A DNA stretch of 64,000 nt from Nostoc sp. 'Peltigera membranacea cyanobiont' N6 (GCF_002949735.1 NZ_CP026681.1:5610001-5674000); one strand, 5' to 3'. Counted from the first letter of the stretch, positions 53,375 to 62,229 are shown. The notes: generated by a model not told the origin, from the sequence alone. Made by a program: numbers and translations.

Positions 53375-53490
53375 AATTCTCTCCATTTTAAATTCTTTAT
53401 TATGCAAAAAAATAACCTGTATTGTTTGAGGCAATACATGGTTATTTTGGGTTATTATTCTGTCAATTACTGAGAATAAGTCAGAATTAT

Positions 53491-54117
53491 TTACTCGTCT
53501 TCATCTTCTTCATCTAATTCGTCATCTTCATCTAAATCTTCGTCGAGTTCATCTTCGATATCCTCCTCATCTTCATCCAGGTCTTCGTCTAGTTCGTCAT
53601 CTAAATCGTCAAGTTCTTCCTCTTCTTGTTCTTGGAAAGAATTACGACGTTCCAGAGATGCGCGGTTGAATTCCACTAAATCTGCTATTGCTTGCTCTGG
53701 GTCAGTGCTGATAGTGTCGTACAGCATACTCATGAAAATTGCTACTACTTCTGGTGCATATTTGAGTGCATCTGGTTGTCCAAACAATTTAGTAAATAAT
53801 TTGGTATTCCATTTTTGCCAATCAAACTTTTTGTTACCACCTTTCTTTTTCACCTGAGCAGCAATATCAAGTCCGAGTTTTTCACGGGCTGCATGACCGA
53901 TTTTTGTGGAAACACGGGAATCGCGTAGTTGTAATTTAACGCCGTATTCCTTGAAGATTAGGTTCCGCAATTCCTTCAACAATGCTAATGCCTCTTCTTG
54001 TGGTGAAGCATTCGCTACTTTTGATTTAGTTGTAGCGGATGTGCCATTGGTTTTGGCAGATGTTTTAGCATTAACTGCGTTGCGATTGTTATTGGTTCTA
54101 GCTTTAGCGATAGCCAT
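53491..54117 (-). CDS. Hypothetical protein with long acidic tail (FDW-type)
   Basis: 208 residues. The N-terminus is basic and Asn/Ala/Thr-rich, the middle (about 40-155) has LLKELRNLIFKEYGVKLQLR and NKKFDWQKWNTKLF, and the last ~40 residues are almost only Glu, Asp and Leu. The FDW-x-K-x-N pattern links it to the two smaller downstream genes. No family recognised. The charge layout (basic head, acidic tail) resembles DNA-mimic or nucleoid-associated proteins, as inference only. A GCCGCAATCGCGGC hairpin lies upstream. Confidence 0.6.
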   Translation of the reverse strand: MAIAKARTNNNRNAVNAKTSAKTNGTSATTKSKVANASPQEEALALLKELRNLIFKEYGVKLQLRDSRVSTKIGHAAREKLGLDIAAQVKKKGGNKKFDWQKWNTKLFTKLFGQPDALKYAPEVVAIFMSMLYDTISTDPEQAIADLVEFNRASLERRNSFQEQEEEELDDLDDELDEDLDEDEEDIEDELDEDLDEDDELDEEDEDE

Positions 54118-54157
54118 TTTACAACTTCCTTTAATGAAGTAAATTTTTCACCTCCTT

Positions 54158-54171
54158 GCCGCAATCGCGGC
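54158..54171 (-). promoter_or_regulatory. Leader hairpin of the third FDW-type gene
   Basis: GCCGCAATCGCGGC, 5-bp stem with AATC loop, 41 bp before the start codon at 54117; same geometry as the hairpins before the other two related genes. Confidence 0.5.
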
Positions 54172-54301
54172 TTTCACATCCATTTCATTTCAATTTCATT
54201 TTTTTGCGATTTCAAACCTGTCTTTGCTGCGACAAATTTATGCTTTTAAGAGATAAAGAAGCGGATTAGGAGCAGTTTCCGAAATTAACACTGTACTGGA
54301 G

Positions 54302-54331
54302 GCGATGCCTGCGGCGGGCGTAGCCATCGCT
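54302..54331. repeat. Nostoc-type short palindromic repeat
   Basis: GGCGATGCCTGCGGCGGGCG then TAGCCATCGC forms a hairpin with GCGATG/CATCGC arms. Such GC-rich repeats are common between Nostoc genes. The rest of 54118-54443 shows no gene. Confidence 0.55.
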
Positions 54332-54443
54332 CTTTTTCACACAAGAAATATAGCCAACCCGTTAGTAGTAATTATCCGTCTGGCTAAAGCATCAGTAATA
54401 AATTTGCTCTACAAGGGGAAAGTAAGTTGTTGAAGTCAGATTT

Positions 54444-56078
54444 ATGAAGTTGACAGACTGGCCTGCTCTAGCTAACCAAAATACTCCAATTGTGGCTGTG
54501 GAGTATCATACGCCTGACAGAATGCAAATACTACAGCAGTTTTACCATTGGGGTGAAGAACGGTCTTTGTCAGTCTTTGTCTGGAATCCTGGCTACTGTG
54601 GACTACAGCAATTAATTCAGCATCAAGGTCAGTACATCTTACAGTCAACTGACAGGGGTAAAGACGGGGACATTATTCAGTATCTTCTGGAGGAATATCA
54701 ATCGGGTATTTATTTACTGGAGGGAGTGCTAAATGAGGGTGATGGTAGCAAAATAAGTCAAAAATGTAGCTATCAATTACTCAATGCCTGTCATCAAGCT
54801 CTCTGGAGTCAACAACGTCATTACTGGGTGTTATTGGAAACTTACATTCAACTACCTCTAGGATTACAGCCTTTTATTCCTGTGCTATCAAATCCACTTC
54901 CAGACCAACAGCAGGTGCAGATAGTTGTGGAGCAGTTTTGTGATACCTGGGTTGGGCGTAGTCATCCCTGGCTTGAGCAGTTTGCGGAGTGCGATCGCGA
55001 TTACCTCGCCGTAACGGATCGCAATTCTTGGTTAAAGACAACAGAAAAAACATCAGCACTGCAATTGCTCTTTCTTGCCTGTCAGGGTTTACCCATAGGC
55101 GAGATCAATATGCTACTACAGCAATGTCTGGGTTTTGCAGAGCAGCTTGAGGAAATCTCCCAATTAGTGCTAGAGCATAAAGTTAGCAAACTGCGGGGTC
55201 GGGGTTTAGAGTACATTGCTCAACCGGATGTACCTTCAGCCGGGGGATTAGATTTACTGGAGAAAAGGTTGGAAACTATTACCTGTCTACTTCAACCTAA
55301 AGCAAAGCAATATGGATTAAAGTTTCCCACTGGGATGCTCTTATGGGGGCCACCGGGTACTGGTAAAAGTCTTTCTGCCAAGTTAGCAGCTAAGAAAATG
55401 GGATTGCCACTGTTAGCAGCTAATTGGGGTGTACTACTGGGCGATCCTCATCCCGACAGAGCATTAAAGGAGTTTATTGCTTTGGTAACTTCCCTTTCTC
55501 CCTGCGTACTTTATTGGGATGACTTTGATAAAGGCTTTGCTGGCTGGGATTCCAATGCAGATGGAGGTGTAGCACGGCGGCTATCTGCGGCTTTGTTGAC
55601 TTGGATGCAAGAGCATCAAGAGCCAGTTTATACCATTGCTACTGTCAATCGCTTGTCAATGCTACCTGCGGAATTAGTTCGCCGTTTTGATGATATCTTT
55701 TTTGTGGACTTACCCCATGAAGGGGCAAGATATGAAATTTTCAATCTACATCTAGCTAAGTATTTTCCAGCGTTTCGAGACAATAACTCACCTTGGAGCG
55801 ATGAGCAATGGCGTAGACTGTTGGCTGAATATCGCATTTGCAGTCCGGCAGAAATTGGTAATGCAGTCCGTCGTTGTGCTGAGTCGGCTTTTTATCAAGA
55901 TAGACCTGGGGAAATTGAGTTTGAGGATTTGCTGAAACAGCGACAAGAATTCACACCAGCTATGGAGCGAGAGTCAGAACAGATACAGGCAATTCGCAAT
56001 CAGGCTATTTATGCTAAACCTGTAGCTAGTCTGGATGTTTCTCGATTTGCTTATCAGCATCGGGAGTTATTTGGGTGA
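54444..56078 (+). CDS. AAA+ ATPase (Ycf46-like)
   Basis: 544 residues. An N-terminal helical/Rossmann-like part (about 1-250) precedes one AAA module: Walker A LLWGPPGTGKSLSAK, Walker B SPCVLYWDDFDKGF, sensor-1-like VYTIATVNRLSMLP and arginine finger region LVRRFDDIFFVDLP. The layout matches the Ycf46 group of cyanobacterial/plastid AAA proteins, generally linked with membrane or photosynthesis-related chaperone roles, though this plasmid copy may have diverged. ATG at 54444 follows a weak AAGTTGTTGAAG leader. Confidence 0.85.
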   Translation: MKLTDWPALANQNTPIVAVEYHTPDRMQILQQFYHWGEERSLSVFVWNPGYCGLQQLIQHQGQYILQSTDRGKDGDIIQYLLEEYQSGIYLLEGVLNEGDGSKISQKCSYQLLNACHQALWSQQRHYWVLLETYIQLPLGLQPFIPVLSNPLPDQQQVQIVVEQFCDTWVGRSHPWLEQFAECDRDYLAVTDRNSWLKTTEKTSALQLLFLACQGLPIGEINMLLQQCLGFAEQLEEISQLVLEHKVSKLRGRGLEYIAQPDVPSAGGLDLLEKRLETITCLLQPKAKQYGLKFPTGMLLWGPPGTGKSLSAKLAAKKMGLPLLAANWGVLLGDPHPDRALKEFIALVTSLSPCVLYWDDFDKGFAGWDSNADGGVARRLSAALLTWMQEHQEPVYTIATVNRLSMLPAELVRRFDDIFFVDLPHEGARYEIFNLHLAKYFPAFRDNNSPWSDEQWRRLLAEYRICSPAEIGNAVRRCAESAFYQDRPGEIEFEDLLKQRQEFTPAMERESEQIQAIRNQAIYAKPVASLDVSRFAYQHRELFG

Positions 56079-56602
56079 GTCGAATGTAATTTTTGAAATT
56101 CAGCTTGTGTTGGATTTTAACCCACATTCCGCAGGTGCGATCGCACCTGCGGAGGGTGATTCTGTAGTAGCACCCGTCGAGAAAGCGAATGTTTTGGCAA
56201 TGCTTTATGAGGTGACGAGTTTAAAAGATGTCCACAAGCTGGCATCAGATGAAGATGTACAAAAATGGCAAAGTGCGACGCCGATAGCGTTCGCGTAGCG
56301 TCTCGTAGAGAAGCGGTAGCGAGTCATCGAGCGTCATAGCCCGTCGTAGATATCGCTCAATACATTGTTCATTTTGAAGATGAGATTTCTTTAACTAAAC
56401 TCCAAGGTGGATTAAAAATGCCGATGTAGAAGTATGGTTGGGATTATTGCTGGGTGGTTTACATTATAACAACGTGGTGATTTTTATCACAACCAAAATG
56501 TCTGGGTGAAAAGCTCAGAAACTACGACTGGTGACATCGTTGGGCGCTGACTCTAAGACTACAGCACGAGCTGACCAACCTCACGGAAGCCATATTTTTC
56601 CT
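56079..56602. other. Degenerate intergenic region with Nostoc repeats
   Basis: A short frame near 56190-56275 (NVLAMLYEVTSLKDVHKLAS) looks like the tail of a lost gene but has no identifiable start or family. It is followed at about 56275-56345 by GC-rich repeat sequence (GCGTAGCGTCTCGTAGAGAA type), typical of Nostoc intergenic repeats. Downstream frames are interrupted by stops. I see no intact gene. Confidence 0.5.
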
Positions 56603-56893
56603 TTACAAATCAAAATCAAGGCTGAAGGTTTGGTCATCAGAATCCTCTGGTTTAGAGTCTGTAGATGGCTCTTTAATCGGCTGAATAAGTTGGTTTGACT
56701 CAGTATTAATCGGCGTAAAAGCTACTTTTTGTGCTGGTAATCCACCCTTTATGAAAACAAAATAACAATCAATGATAAAGTAAAGCGTCTCCAGGTAACT
56801 TTTACCTAGTTGTTGGGACTCTGCAAATATGCGTTCTCGGTAGTTATCTTTGAGCCGAATTTTTACCGGAGCTAAGTCTTGTTTATCTGTCAT
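56603..56893 (-). CDS. ParR-like small protein of the second actin-type partition locus
   Basis: 96 residues. The N-terminal half VKIRLKDNYRERIFAESQQL, GKSYLETLYFIIDCYFVFI could form a ribbon-helix-helix fold, with an acidic flexible tail (TDSKPEDSDDQTFSLDFDL) suited to contacting an actin-like filament. It lies 10 bp after the ParM-like gene on the same strand, the standard parM-parR order. Assignment is by position and pattern. Confidence 0.6.
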   Translation of the reverse strand: MTDKQDLAPVKIRLKDNYRERIFAESQQLGKSYLETLYFIIDCYFVFIKGGLPAQKVAFTPINTESNQLIQPIKEPSTDSKPEDSDDQTFSLDFDL

Positions 56894-56903
56894 TGTTATA
56901 ACT

Positions 56904-57872
56904 TCACTTAAGAGATGTGTTTGGTGAATTCTTGCTAATAATGGTTTTTGCCATTTCTAGAAGCCCAAAGACATTAGCTTCCACTGGATTATCCAGTATT
57001 TTGAAGCCATTCTTTTCTAACAACTTTTTAAATCCAGGTAAGAGGCAGCCTCCACCTATCGCCCAGATTTCGTCCCCTTGGTGCTTGGCATCAAGTGTCA
57101 GATTCACCACTTTCTTCAAGTATTTTTCATACCAATCTTTCAAACAAGCACTGTATATATCTTTGATATCGATGTCACGGCTGTACTTGGTATGTCCCAT
57201 TTCCAGACAAAATCGGATTTTGGAGGCATCCCCGATTTTTCCGCCATTTAAATGTTTCATTTTTTGGGAGATATCATCGATGAGAACTTCTACACCAATG
57301 GGGTAAGCGGTATGAACTTCTCGCTGACCTCGGTTATAACGAGAATACAAGGTCGTACCATTGCCAAAGTCTAAAATGGTTAATTTTTTTGGTAGTGGAT
57401 GCCCAAACAATGCACCCATACCCTCTAGTACAACTTTCAGGACTTCGATCTTCACTTCTGATTGTTTGCCAGCAAGTATCGGCTGATATTCTCCATTGAG
57501 TACTTTTTGTAGTTCTGATGCCAGACCAACATCATGTAAGCTGACGACTAATTTTAAGTGCCAAGCCTTACGGTATGGAAGATGTGCCAATGCACCAAAT
57601 AAAGTCAACAACGCATTATTGACTTTGTTTTCATTGTTGTCTGTGTTCCGATCAAAATGATAACCTGTGCGGAAAGCTGATTCTCCGACTGTATAAGCAC
57701 TACCGTTAAAAACTACCCGGACGGGTACATCTTCCATTTCGGCATTGGTTATATAGCTGGGGACACGAACAACTTCAAAGCCATCGACTAAAAGTTTTAA
57801 GCTTCCGTAACCGTTATCAAAGCCAGCAGGAAAAATTTTTTGCAAGGCGTGAATGTTTGACATAGGGATCAA
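56904..57872 (-). CDS. Second ParM/Alp-like actin-family segregation protein
   Basis: 322 residues. Actin-fold motifs are FPAGFDNGYGSLKLLVDG (phosphate 1), KLTILDFGNGTTLYSRY (phosphate 2), AYPIGVEVLIDDIS and DEIWAIGGGCLLPGFKKLL (adenosine). Sequence differs clearly from the ParM-like protein at 48054, so it is a separate lineage rather than a recent duplicate. Upstream at 58060-58162 lie two groups of three 11-bp repeats, a likely centromere, and the ParR-like gene follows. Start is ATG 57872 or 57863 (MSNIHALQ). Confidence 0.85.
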   Translation of the reverse strand: MIPMSNIHALQKIFPAGFDNGYGSLKLLVDGFEVVRVPSYITNAEMEDVPVRVVFNGSAYTVGESAFRTGYHFDRNTDNNENKVNNALLTLFGALAHLPYRKAWHLKLVVSLHDVGLASELQKVLNGEYQPILAGKQSEVKIEVLKVVLEGMGALFGHPLPKKLTILDFGNGTTLYSRYNRGQREVHTAYPIGVEVLIDDISQKMKHLNGGKIGDASKIRFCLEMGHTKYSRDIDIKDIYSACLKDWYEKYLKKVVNLTLDAKHQGDEIWAIGGGCLLPGFKKLLEKNGFKILDNPVEANVFGLLEMAKTIISKNSPNTSLK

Positions 57873-58059
57873 GTCAATACGTTTTGATTTGTGAAAGTTA
57901 TCTGTTCAGATTATCTAGGGGAGCAGGAAAGCAGGGGAGAGAAGAATAACTTGCTATGAGTCTTTCCCCAGAACTCTGCCCCTTCCTTCTCTAACCTCAA
58001 GAGCTTATCATAACCCCTTGGGGGCTAAGTGGGGTACATTTGCTTAGATGACACTTTGC

Positions 58060-58162
58060 ACCCCATATAGACCCCATATAGCACCCATATAGGTGTCAAA
58101 TTTTCATCAAAGTTCTAGTCTATTTTTGGGGTACATATAGCCCCCATATAGCCCCCATCAGC
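58060..58162. repeat. Second parC-like centromere: 11-bp CCCATATAG repeats, 3 + 3
   Basis: ACCCCATATAG (58060), ACCCCATATAG (58071), CACCCATATAG (58082), then a 37-bp AT-rich spacer, then GGTACATATAG (58130), CCCCCATATAG (58141) and CCCCCATCAGC (58152). Exact 11-bp period, two groups flanking a spacer that can hold the promoter of the ParM-like gene 190 bp away. Confidence 0.85.
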
Positions 58163-58479
58163 AATTTTTGAAATCTTTTCTATCAACGCAGTAGAAATTA
58201 ACTTACAAAAAAATAGAGAAGAAGGAATAAAAAACTTTAGTTGTGGATCTAAGCCCGCTTAAAAAAATATTTATTTCGAGACGCATAGCGCGAAATACAA
58301 AGCGTCCTTGCTTCAATCCCGCGTTTCAAAACGTTGGTTCCCTACACCCTCTAAAATGGTTGACTGTTTGATTTATACTCTACTGTTAATGTCTTTGCTA
58401 TTAAATTAGCTTCCCGCAAGATGTCTAGCCCTAGCTCTGATACAGTTGGAATTTATCGTAGATAAATTGTAGCTTTCCG

Positions 58480-58784
58480 AGGCTATTGCCAGAGTAAGAG
58501 ATTGTCTACACAAGACTTGTAAGGTCAATGCAAAACTTGATAAGCAAAACGATTCTCAAGTGCAACAACTACTAGAGCATTCCCCAACTAGGGCTGAACT
58601 AGCTGCCGAGGTAAATAAAACAGAAGCATAGTTAACCCAAATCCAAAAGCTTGGTCAACTGGCTAAACAAAAAATGATTACCGCCAACCTCCGATTAGTG
58701 GTTGCGGTAGCTAAAAAATGTCGCTGGAGTAACCTGGAATTTCTGGATCTGATTGAAGAGGGAGCAATAGGTTTGGTTTTATAA
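58480..58784 (+). pseudogene. Sigma-70 family sigma factor remnant
   Basis: One frame reads LTQIQKLGQLAKQKMITANL then RLVVAVAKKCRWSNLEFLDL and IEEGAIGL before a stop at 58782-58784. This is the region 1.2-2.1 segment of group 2 cyanobacterial sigma factors, where NLRLVVAxAKKY and LDLIQEG are invariant. Stops upstream (for example TAG near 58629) and the missing regions 2.4-4 show it is dead. Confidence 0.75.
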
Positions 58785-59135
58785 AGAATCGCTGTTGTAG
58801 AAAACACTTCTCCCGTACACACTCTAATAGCAGTTTGCTCAAAGTTGGGGCATTGAACTTTATCTTGGATGATTGAAGATCGTCCATTATATTCTTCAAC
58901 TACAGGCTCACCCGTAAACTCACAAAGTATCTTCTCTTAGCAGTGTCAGCATTCAAATATAATTCGGCTCACTGCTTTGTCGCAGTCTAGAAATCTCACA
59001 TGCTGAAACCGTTCAGCTGATAATTCTGGTTTGACTCTGCGGGATTCAGGCGAAAGCCATTTGGGTAGTTTAGATAGGCACTCATAGATTACATGGACAT
59101 CTCCGGCTCAGTAAACTAAGTCGGACGAGATAGTA
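58785..59135. other. Intergenic region without recognisable gene
   Basis: About 350 bp between the sigma remnant and the end of parB. Frames are short and show no family pattern. Confidence 0.4.
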
Positions 59136-60287
59136 TTAGTCCAACTTTTTCCGAATCTCTTTTGCCTTAGCTTCTAATACAGCCAATAAATCTCTCAGTT
59201 GCTCTTGCTGGATATCTTCGACCTTAGTTGCTGAGACATCTCGAATTAGAGAACTGATTTGGTGACTTGGTTTAGGTTTTGTTTCAGGAGCATGTTCAGC
59301 AATAGTTTGGGCAACTAGAAAACGAGTTTGAGCGACTGTTAGCTTTTCTTGCAAAACCTGTGATGTAGCATCTTGTCGGATTTTAAGAGCTTTAGTTTCC
59401 TCAATTTTTAAATTTTTAGAATTTAGTTTTTGGAGTGACCGGGCATGGTTTGCACCAAGTCCTGATTCTCTAATCGCAATTTTTAAGTCTTCTGAAAGCC
59501 GTAAGCAAGGAAAGACATTTGCATCTACTGATGCTGGATTTTGTTGAAAACGTAGTAACAACAGAAGAATACTTTGTTCTATTTCGTCTAAATTAAATTC
59601 TTTAATGCCTTCTGACTGCTCTTTTCTAGTTAAAATAACCAATTCAGTTAATTGGGGCAACAGTTTTTTTGCGTTTAATCTAGCTATTGCTCTCCTAAGC
59701 GCTCTAACTACTTCTTCCTGTTCAAATTCCAAAGCTAACTTAGCCTGTTGAATCAAACCTTCGGCTAAATCTAGCTCATTCAAGCCTTCTCGGTGAAGAC
59801 TAGTTAATAAAGTGCGTGTATGTAATTCCTCTTCAGAAAGAACTTTCTGAAGCATCACTGCATCCAGTGTTTCAATTTCTGGCTGTAACTCTTCTGCAAC
59901 GGATCTCCATCTCCGTTCTCCATCAAAAATGAGATTTCCCGGTAGTAAAATAATCGGCTGTTGTTGCCCTGACTCTCTAATGGAAACAGCCATACTCCGA
60001 ATACTATCCGAAGTAAATGTTTGCCTTGCTTGTTTCGGATTGGGTCTTACTTCACTATAGTGAATTTTAAAAATTCCAGATGCTTTCAAATGTTCTCGTA
60101 GGTCTTCAATAGTTTGATTGAGGAGTGTACGTTCTTCTTCAGCAAGCTTTCCCTGTGCTTGTTCATCTTTTAATCTTGTAATCTCTGCCTGTAAATCTTC
60201 TACTCGTTCTTCAAGCTCAAATATCTGTTGTGAATCAGCAGCAGAAGCAAACATTCCAAGTACACTCGGTTTGTTTAATTTTGTCAT
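59136..60287 (-). CDS. parB: Plasmid ParB-family centromere-binding protein
   Basis: 383 residues. An N-terminal coiled coil (about 20-70: ELEERVEDLQAEITRLKDEQ) precedes the ParB/nuclease-like domain: FKIHYSEVRPNPKQARQTF, SIRESGQQQPIILL and IFDGERRWRSVAEE (GERR.RA-type box), then helical DNA-binding regions with SLHREGLNELDLAEGL. It binds plasmid centromere sites and works with the ParA encoded 3 bp upstream. Coupling of the two genes is typical. Centromere sites for this pair were not located with certainty. Confidence 0.87.
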   Translation of the reverse strand: MTKLNKPSVLGMFASAADSQQIFELEERVEDLQAEITRLKDEQAQGKLAEEERTLLNQTIEDLREHLKASGIFKIHYSEVRPNPKQARQTFTSDSIRSMAVSIRESGQQQPIILLPGNLIFDGERRWRSVAEELQPEIETLDAVMLQKVLSEEELHTRTLLTSLHREGLNELDLAEGLIQQAKLALEFEQEEVVRALRRAIARLNAKKLLPQLTELVILTRKEQSEGIKEFNLDEIEQSILLLLLRFQQNPASVDANVFPCLRLSEDLKIAIRESGLGANHARSLQKLNSKNLKIEETKALKIRQDATSQVLQEKLTVAQTRFLVAQTIAEHAPETKPKPSHQISSLIRDVSATKVEDIQQEQLRDLLAVLEAKAKEIRKKLD

Positions 60288-60290
60288 CGA

Positions 60291-61094
60291 TTAACCTCTT
60301 ATTAGCTTAAGTTCTTGAACTAGTGCATCAACAATTGGCAGAAAATCTCCTCTTGCCTCTTTACCTGGTCTGTAAATTCCCAGAGGTAGCCCTCTACCAG
60401 AAGCATTAAGAATATCAGCTGATTCTCGAATTGGGCTAAAATACTGAATTCCCAAATTTTTACAGACTAGGGGAAGTTCCTCAACAATACTTCTATGCGC
60501 TCCCCAATCACTTTTCCAACGAGTAGGAACTATACCTAATATTTTTGGAGTCGGTTTCAATCTTAGCCGCTTGCAGTTGAAATAGTACCACTCAATCATC
60601 GCCGCAGCACTTTGAGAAGCCTTGTATTCAGGTTGAATGGGAATTAATACGTGACTAGAAGCTGCAAGAGCAGTCAGTGGTAAAGGCTCCAATGTTGCAG
60701 GACAATCGATAATTACAAAATCGTGAGATAAGGGGTAATCACTCAACCGATCTGCAAGAGTATAAGCTCCACGCAGATCCTTTGAAACTTCCCGAATTGT
60801 TTCGTGTAATTCTTTTCCGCCTTTACAAACTTGAATTTTGTCAATCTTACCTTGCCAAGCTGTAACTAAAGGCCAGTTCCCATTGAAGTCTGGATGGTAA
60901 ACATTAGCCATTGTTCCCTGAGTTTTAAATTCTCCCAATCCGCAAAATAATGTCAATGATTCGTTAGGATCGATGTCTAATAGTGCCACTGAATAGCCAC
61001 GAACGCCCAATTCATACGCAAGATTGTATGAAATAGTACTTTTCGCCACTCCTCCAGCGTTTGTCTCAATCGAAAGGGTCAAATTGGCAGGCAT
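60291..61094 (-). CDS. parA: Plasmid ParA-family partition ATPase with altered Walker A
   Basis: 267 residues from the preferred ATG 61094 (MPANLTLSIETNAGGVAKST); an earlier ATG at 61139 abuts palindromic sites and is less likely. The P-loop reads NAGGVAKST, so the signature lysine of the usual KGGVGKT motif is Ala while the P-loop Lys remains. SVALLDIDPNESLTLFCGLG (A') and HDFVIIDCPATLEPL (Walker B) are intact. This NAGG form is known among cyanobacterial plasmid ParA proteins. It is followed 3 bp later by parB. Confidence 0.88.
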   Translation of the reverse strand: MPANLTLSIETNAGGVAKSTISYNLAYELGVRGYSVALLDIDPNESLTLFCGLGEFKTQGTMANVYHPDFNGNWPLVTAWQGKIDKIQVCKGGKELHETIREVSKDLRGAYTLADRLSDYPLSHDFVIIDCPATLEPLPLTALAASSHVLIPIQPEYKASQSAAAMIEWYYFNCKRLRLKPTPKILGIVPTRWKSDWGAHRSIVEELPLVCKNLGIQYFSPIRESADILNASGRGLPLGIYRPGKEARGDFLPIVDALVQELKLIRG

Positions 61095-61139
61095 AATCTT
61101 TTCTCTTTCTTGATTACTATATTTCCGACTCCCAGTCAT

Positions 61140-61191
61140 GAGATAACGTTATATCAGTTTAGGCGAAGAATTTTGAGATAATGTTATATCA
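61140..61191. promoter_or_regulatory. Two near-palindromic 17-bp operator-like repeats upstream of parA
   Basis: GAGATAACGTTATATCA at 61140-61156 and GAGATAATGTTATATCA at 61175-61191, 35 bp apart, each nearly self-complementary (GATAAC/GTTATC). Their place just before parA suggests autoregulation by ParA or ParB, or centromere sites. Confidence 0.65.
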
Positions 61192-61260
61192 TTTTTCTGA
61201 TTTCTCTAACAAGGATTGCTATCAAAACAGACTGGACTTTGGACTAAAAGGCTAGAGAAA

Positions 61261-61321
61261 AGCAGTCAGCAGTAACACTGACTGCCGTAAAGTCAATGAA
61301 AGTAATCGATAAATCATTGAC
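61261..61321. repeat. Two hairpins next to the transposase remnant
   Basis: GCAGTCAG...CTGACTGC at about 61263-61284 and GTCAATGA...TCATTGAC at about 61292-61321. They lie directly before the transposase remnant start and may be parts of that element's end. Confidence 0.5.
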
Positions 61322-61324
61322 GCG

Positions 61325-61890
61325 ATGATCCTGACACAACTAGAAAAATTCCGCCAAGCTGTCTATGATTGTTTAGGGAAGGCCAAAGATCCAGTATTTG
61401 AATTGATGAATGCAGTATTGACAAGTCCTTCTATTCCATCATTTGTAAGCTTGTCACAAAGCCCAGTATTTCGACGGCAATGGTCAAGCATTTATGCAGC
61501 ACTGCATGATAGTCGTCCACCGATAATGTTGCTGATGAAGCTGCTGGTACAGGAGGTAGGGACGGATGAACAGCCATTTCTGGCAGGAGATCATAGCTTT
61601 TGGGCACGGACAGAAGCAAAGACACTAAAAGAAAGAACTTTTCATGGGGATAGAGGGGGGAGCATAGGCATCGGACTTTCGTTACAGTACATTAGCGAAT
61701 GGGAGTTGGGCATTGCCGTTAAAACATGAACGGATAACCAGCTTTGAAACGCCCACTAATTTTAGCCGCATTCCAACTAAAACTTGTAACCCGTGAGTTA
61801 GGAAAAAGACCACTTGCCGCTTATGACCGAGGCTACGGCAATGCCAAATTTGTCCAAGCCACGGAGGAGATTAACGCAGACCTGTTAGTC
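61325..61890 (+). pseudogene. DDE transposase remnant (IS701/IS4-like)
   Basis: Starts MILTQLEKFRQAVYDCLGKA, with LSQSPVFRRQWSSIYAALHD and PFLAGDHSFWARTEAKTLKE (first Asp). The frame shifts around 61700-61745 and resumes as PLAAYDRGYGNAKFVQATEE (second Asp), stopping in junction sequence near 61890. The C-terminal Glu region is missing and at least one frameshift is present. Confidence 0.75.
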
Positions 61891-61904
61891 TACGTCCTAA
61901 TCTT

Positions 61905-62115
61905 CATGGCTATAGCTATATTGCCAAGCGATCGGCTACGGTGAAAAAATATCCCACTACCCTCAGAAGCTGCATCATAACGAAGCATTTTTACCCGCAT
62001 CTTACCTGCTGGTGTATCAAATCCTCGAAACGCATCCTTCAACCGCACTTGTAACTGTTCTTTGTCTTGCATTTCACCGGGCGGCAGCAGGATGCTCCGC
62101 TGATAACTGAGCGCG
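61905..62115 (-). pseudogene. ParM-like gene fragment
   Basis: The frame LPPGEMQDKEQLQVRLKDAF, KMRVKMLRYDAASEGSGIF and NIAIAM lines up with residues about 135-215 of the ParM-like protein at 48054 (LLPYGEYQNR ... RLRVKLERFECLPEGAGLA ... IAVLMFG). Neither end is present: one side stops at the transposase remnant, the other at a frame change near 62115. It is a relic of a further actin-type partition gene. Confidence 0.65.
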
Positions 62116-62229
62116 GCCGTTGTGCAGGCTGTTCGGTATCACATTTTCCCTTTAAGAGTATCTCATCGCTACCATGCCAAAAAACGAACTAAAGGCATAA
62201 GCTTGTTAGCCCCATTCCTCCTCTAAAAA

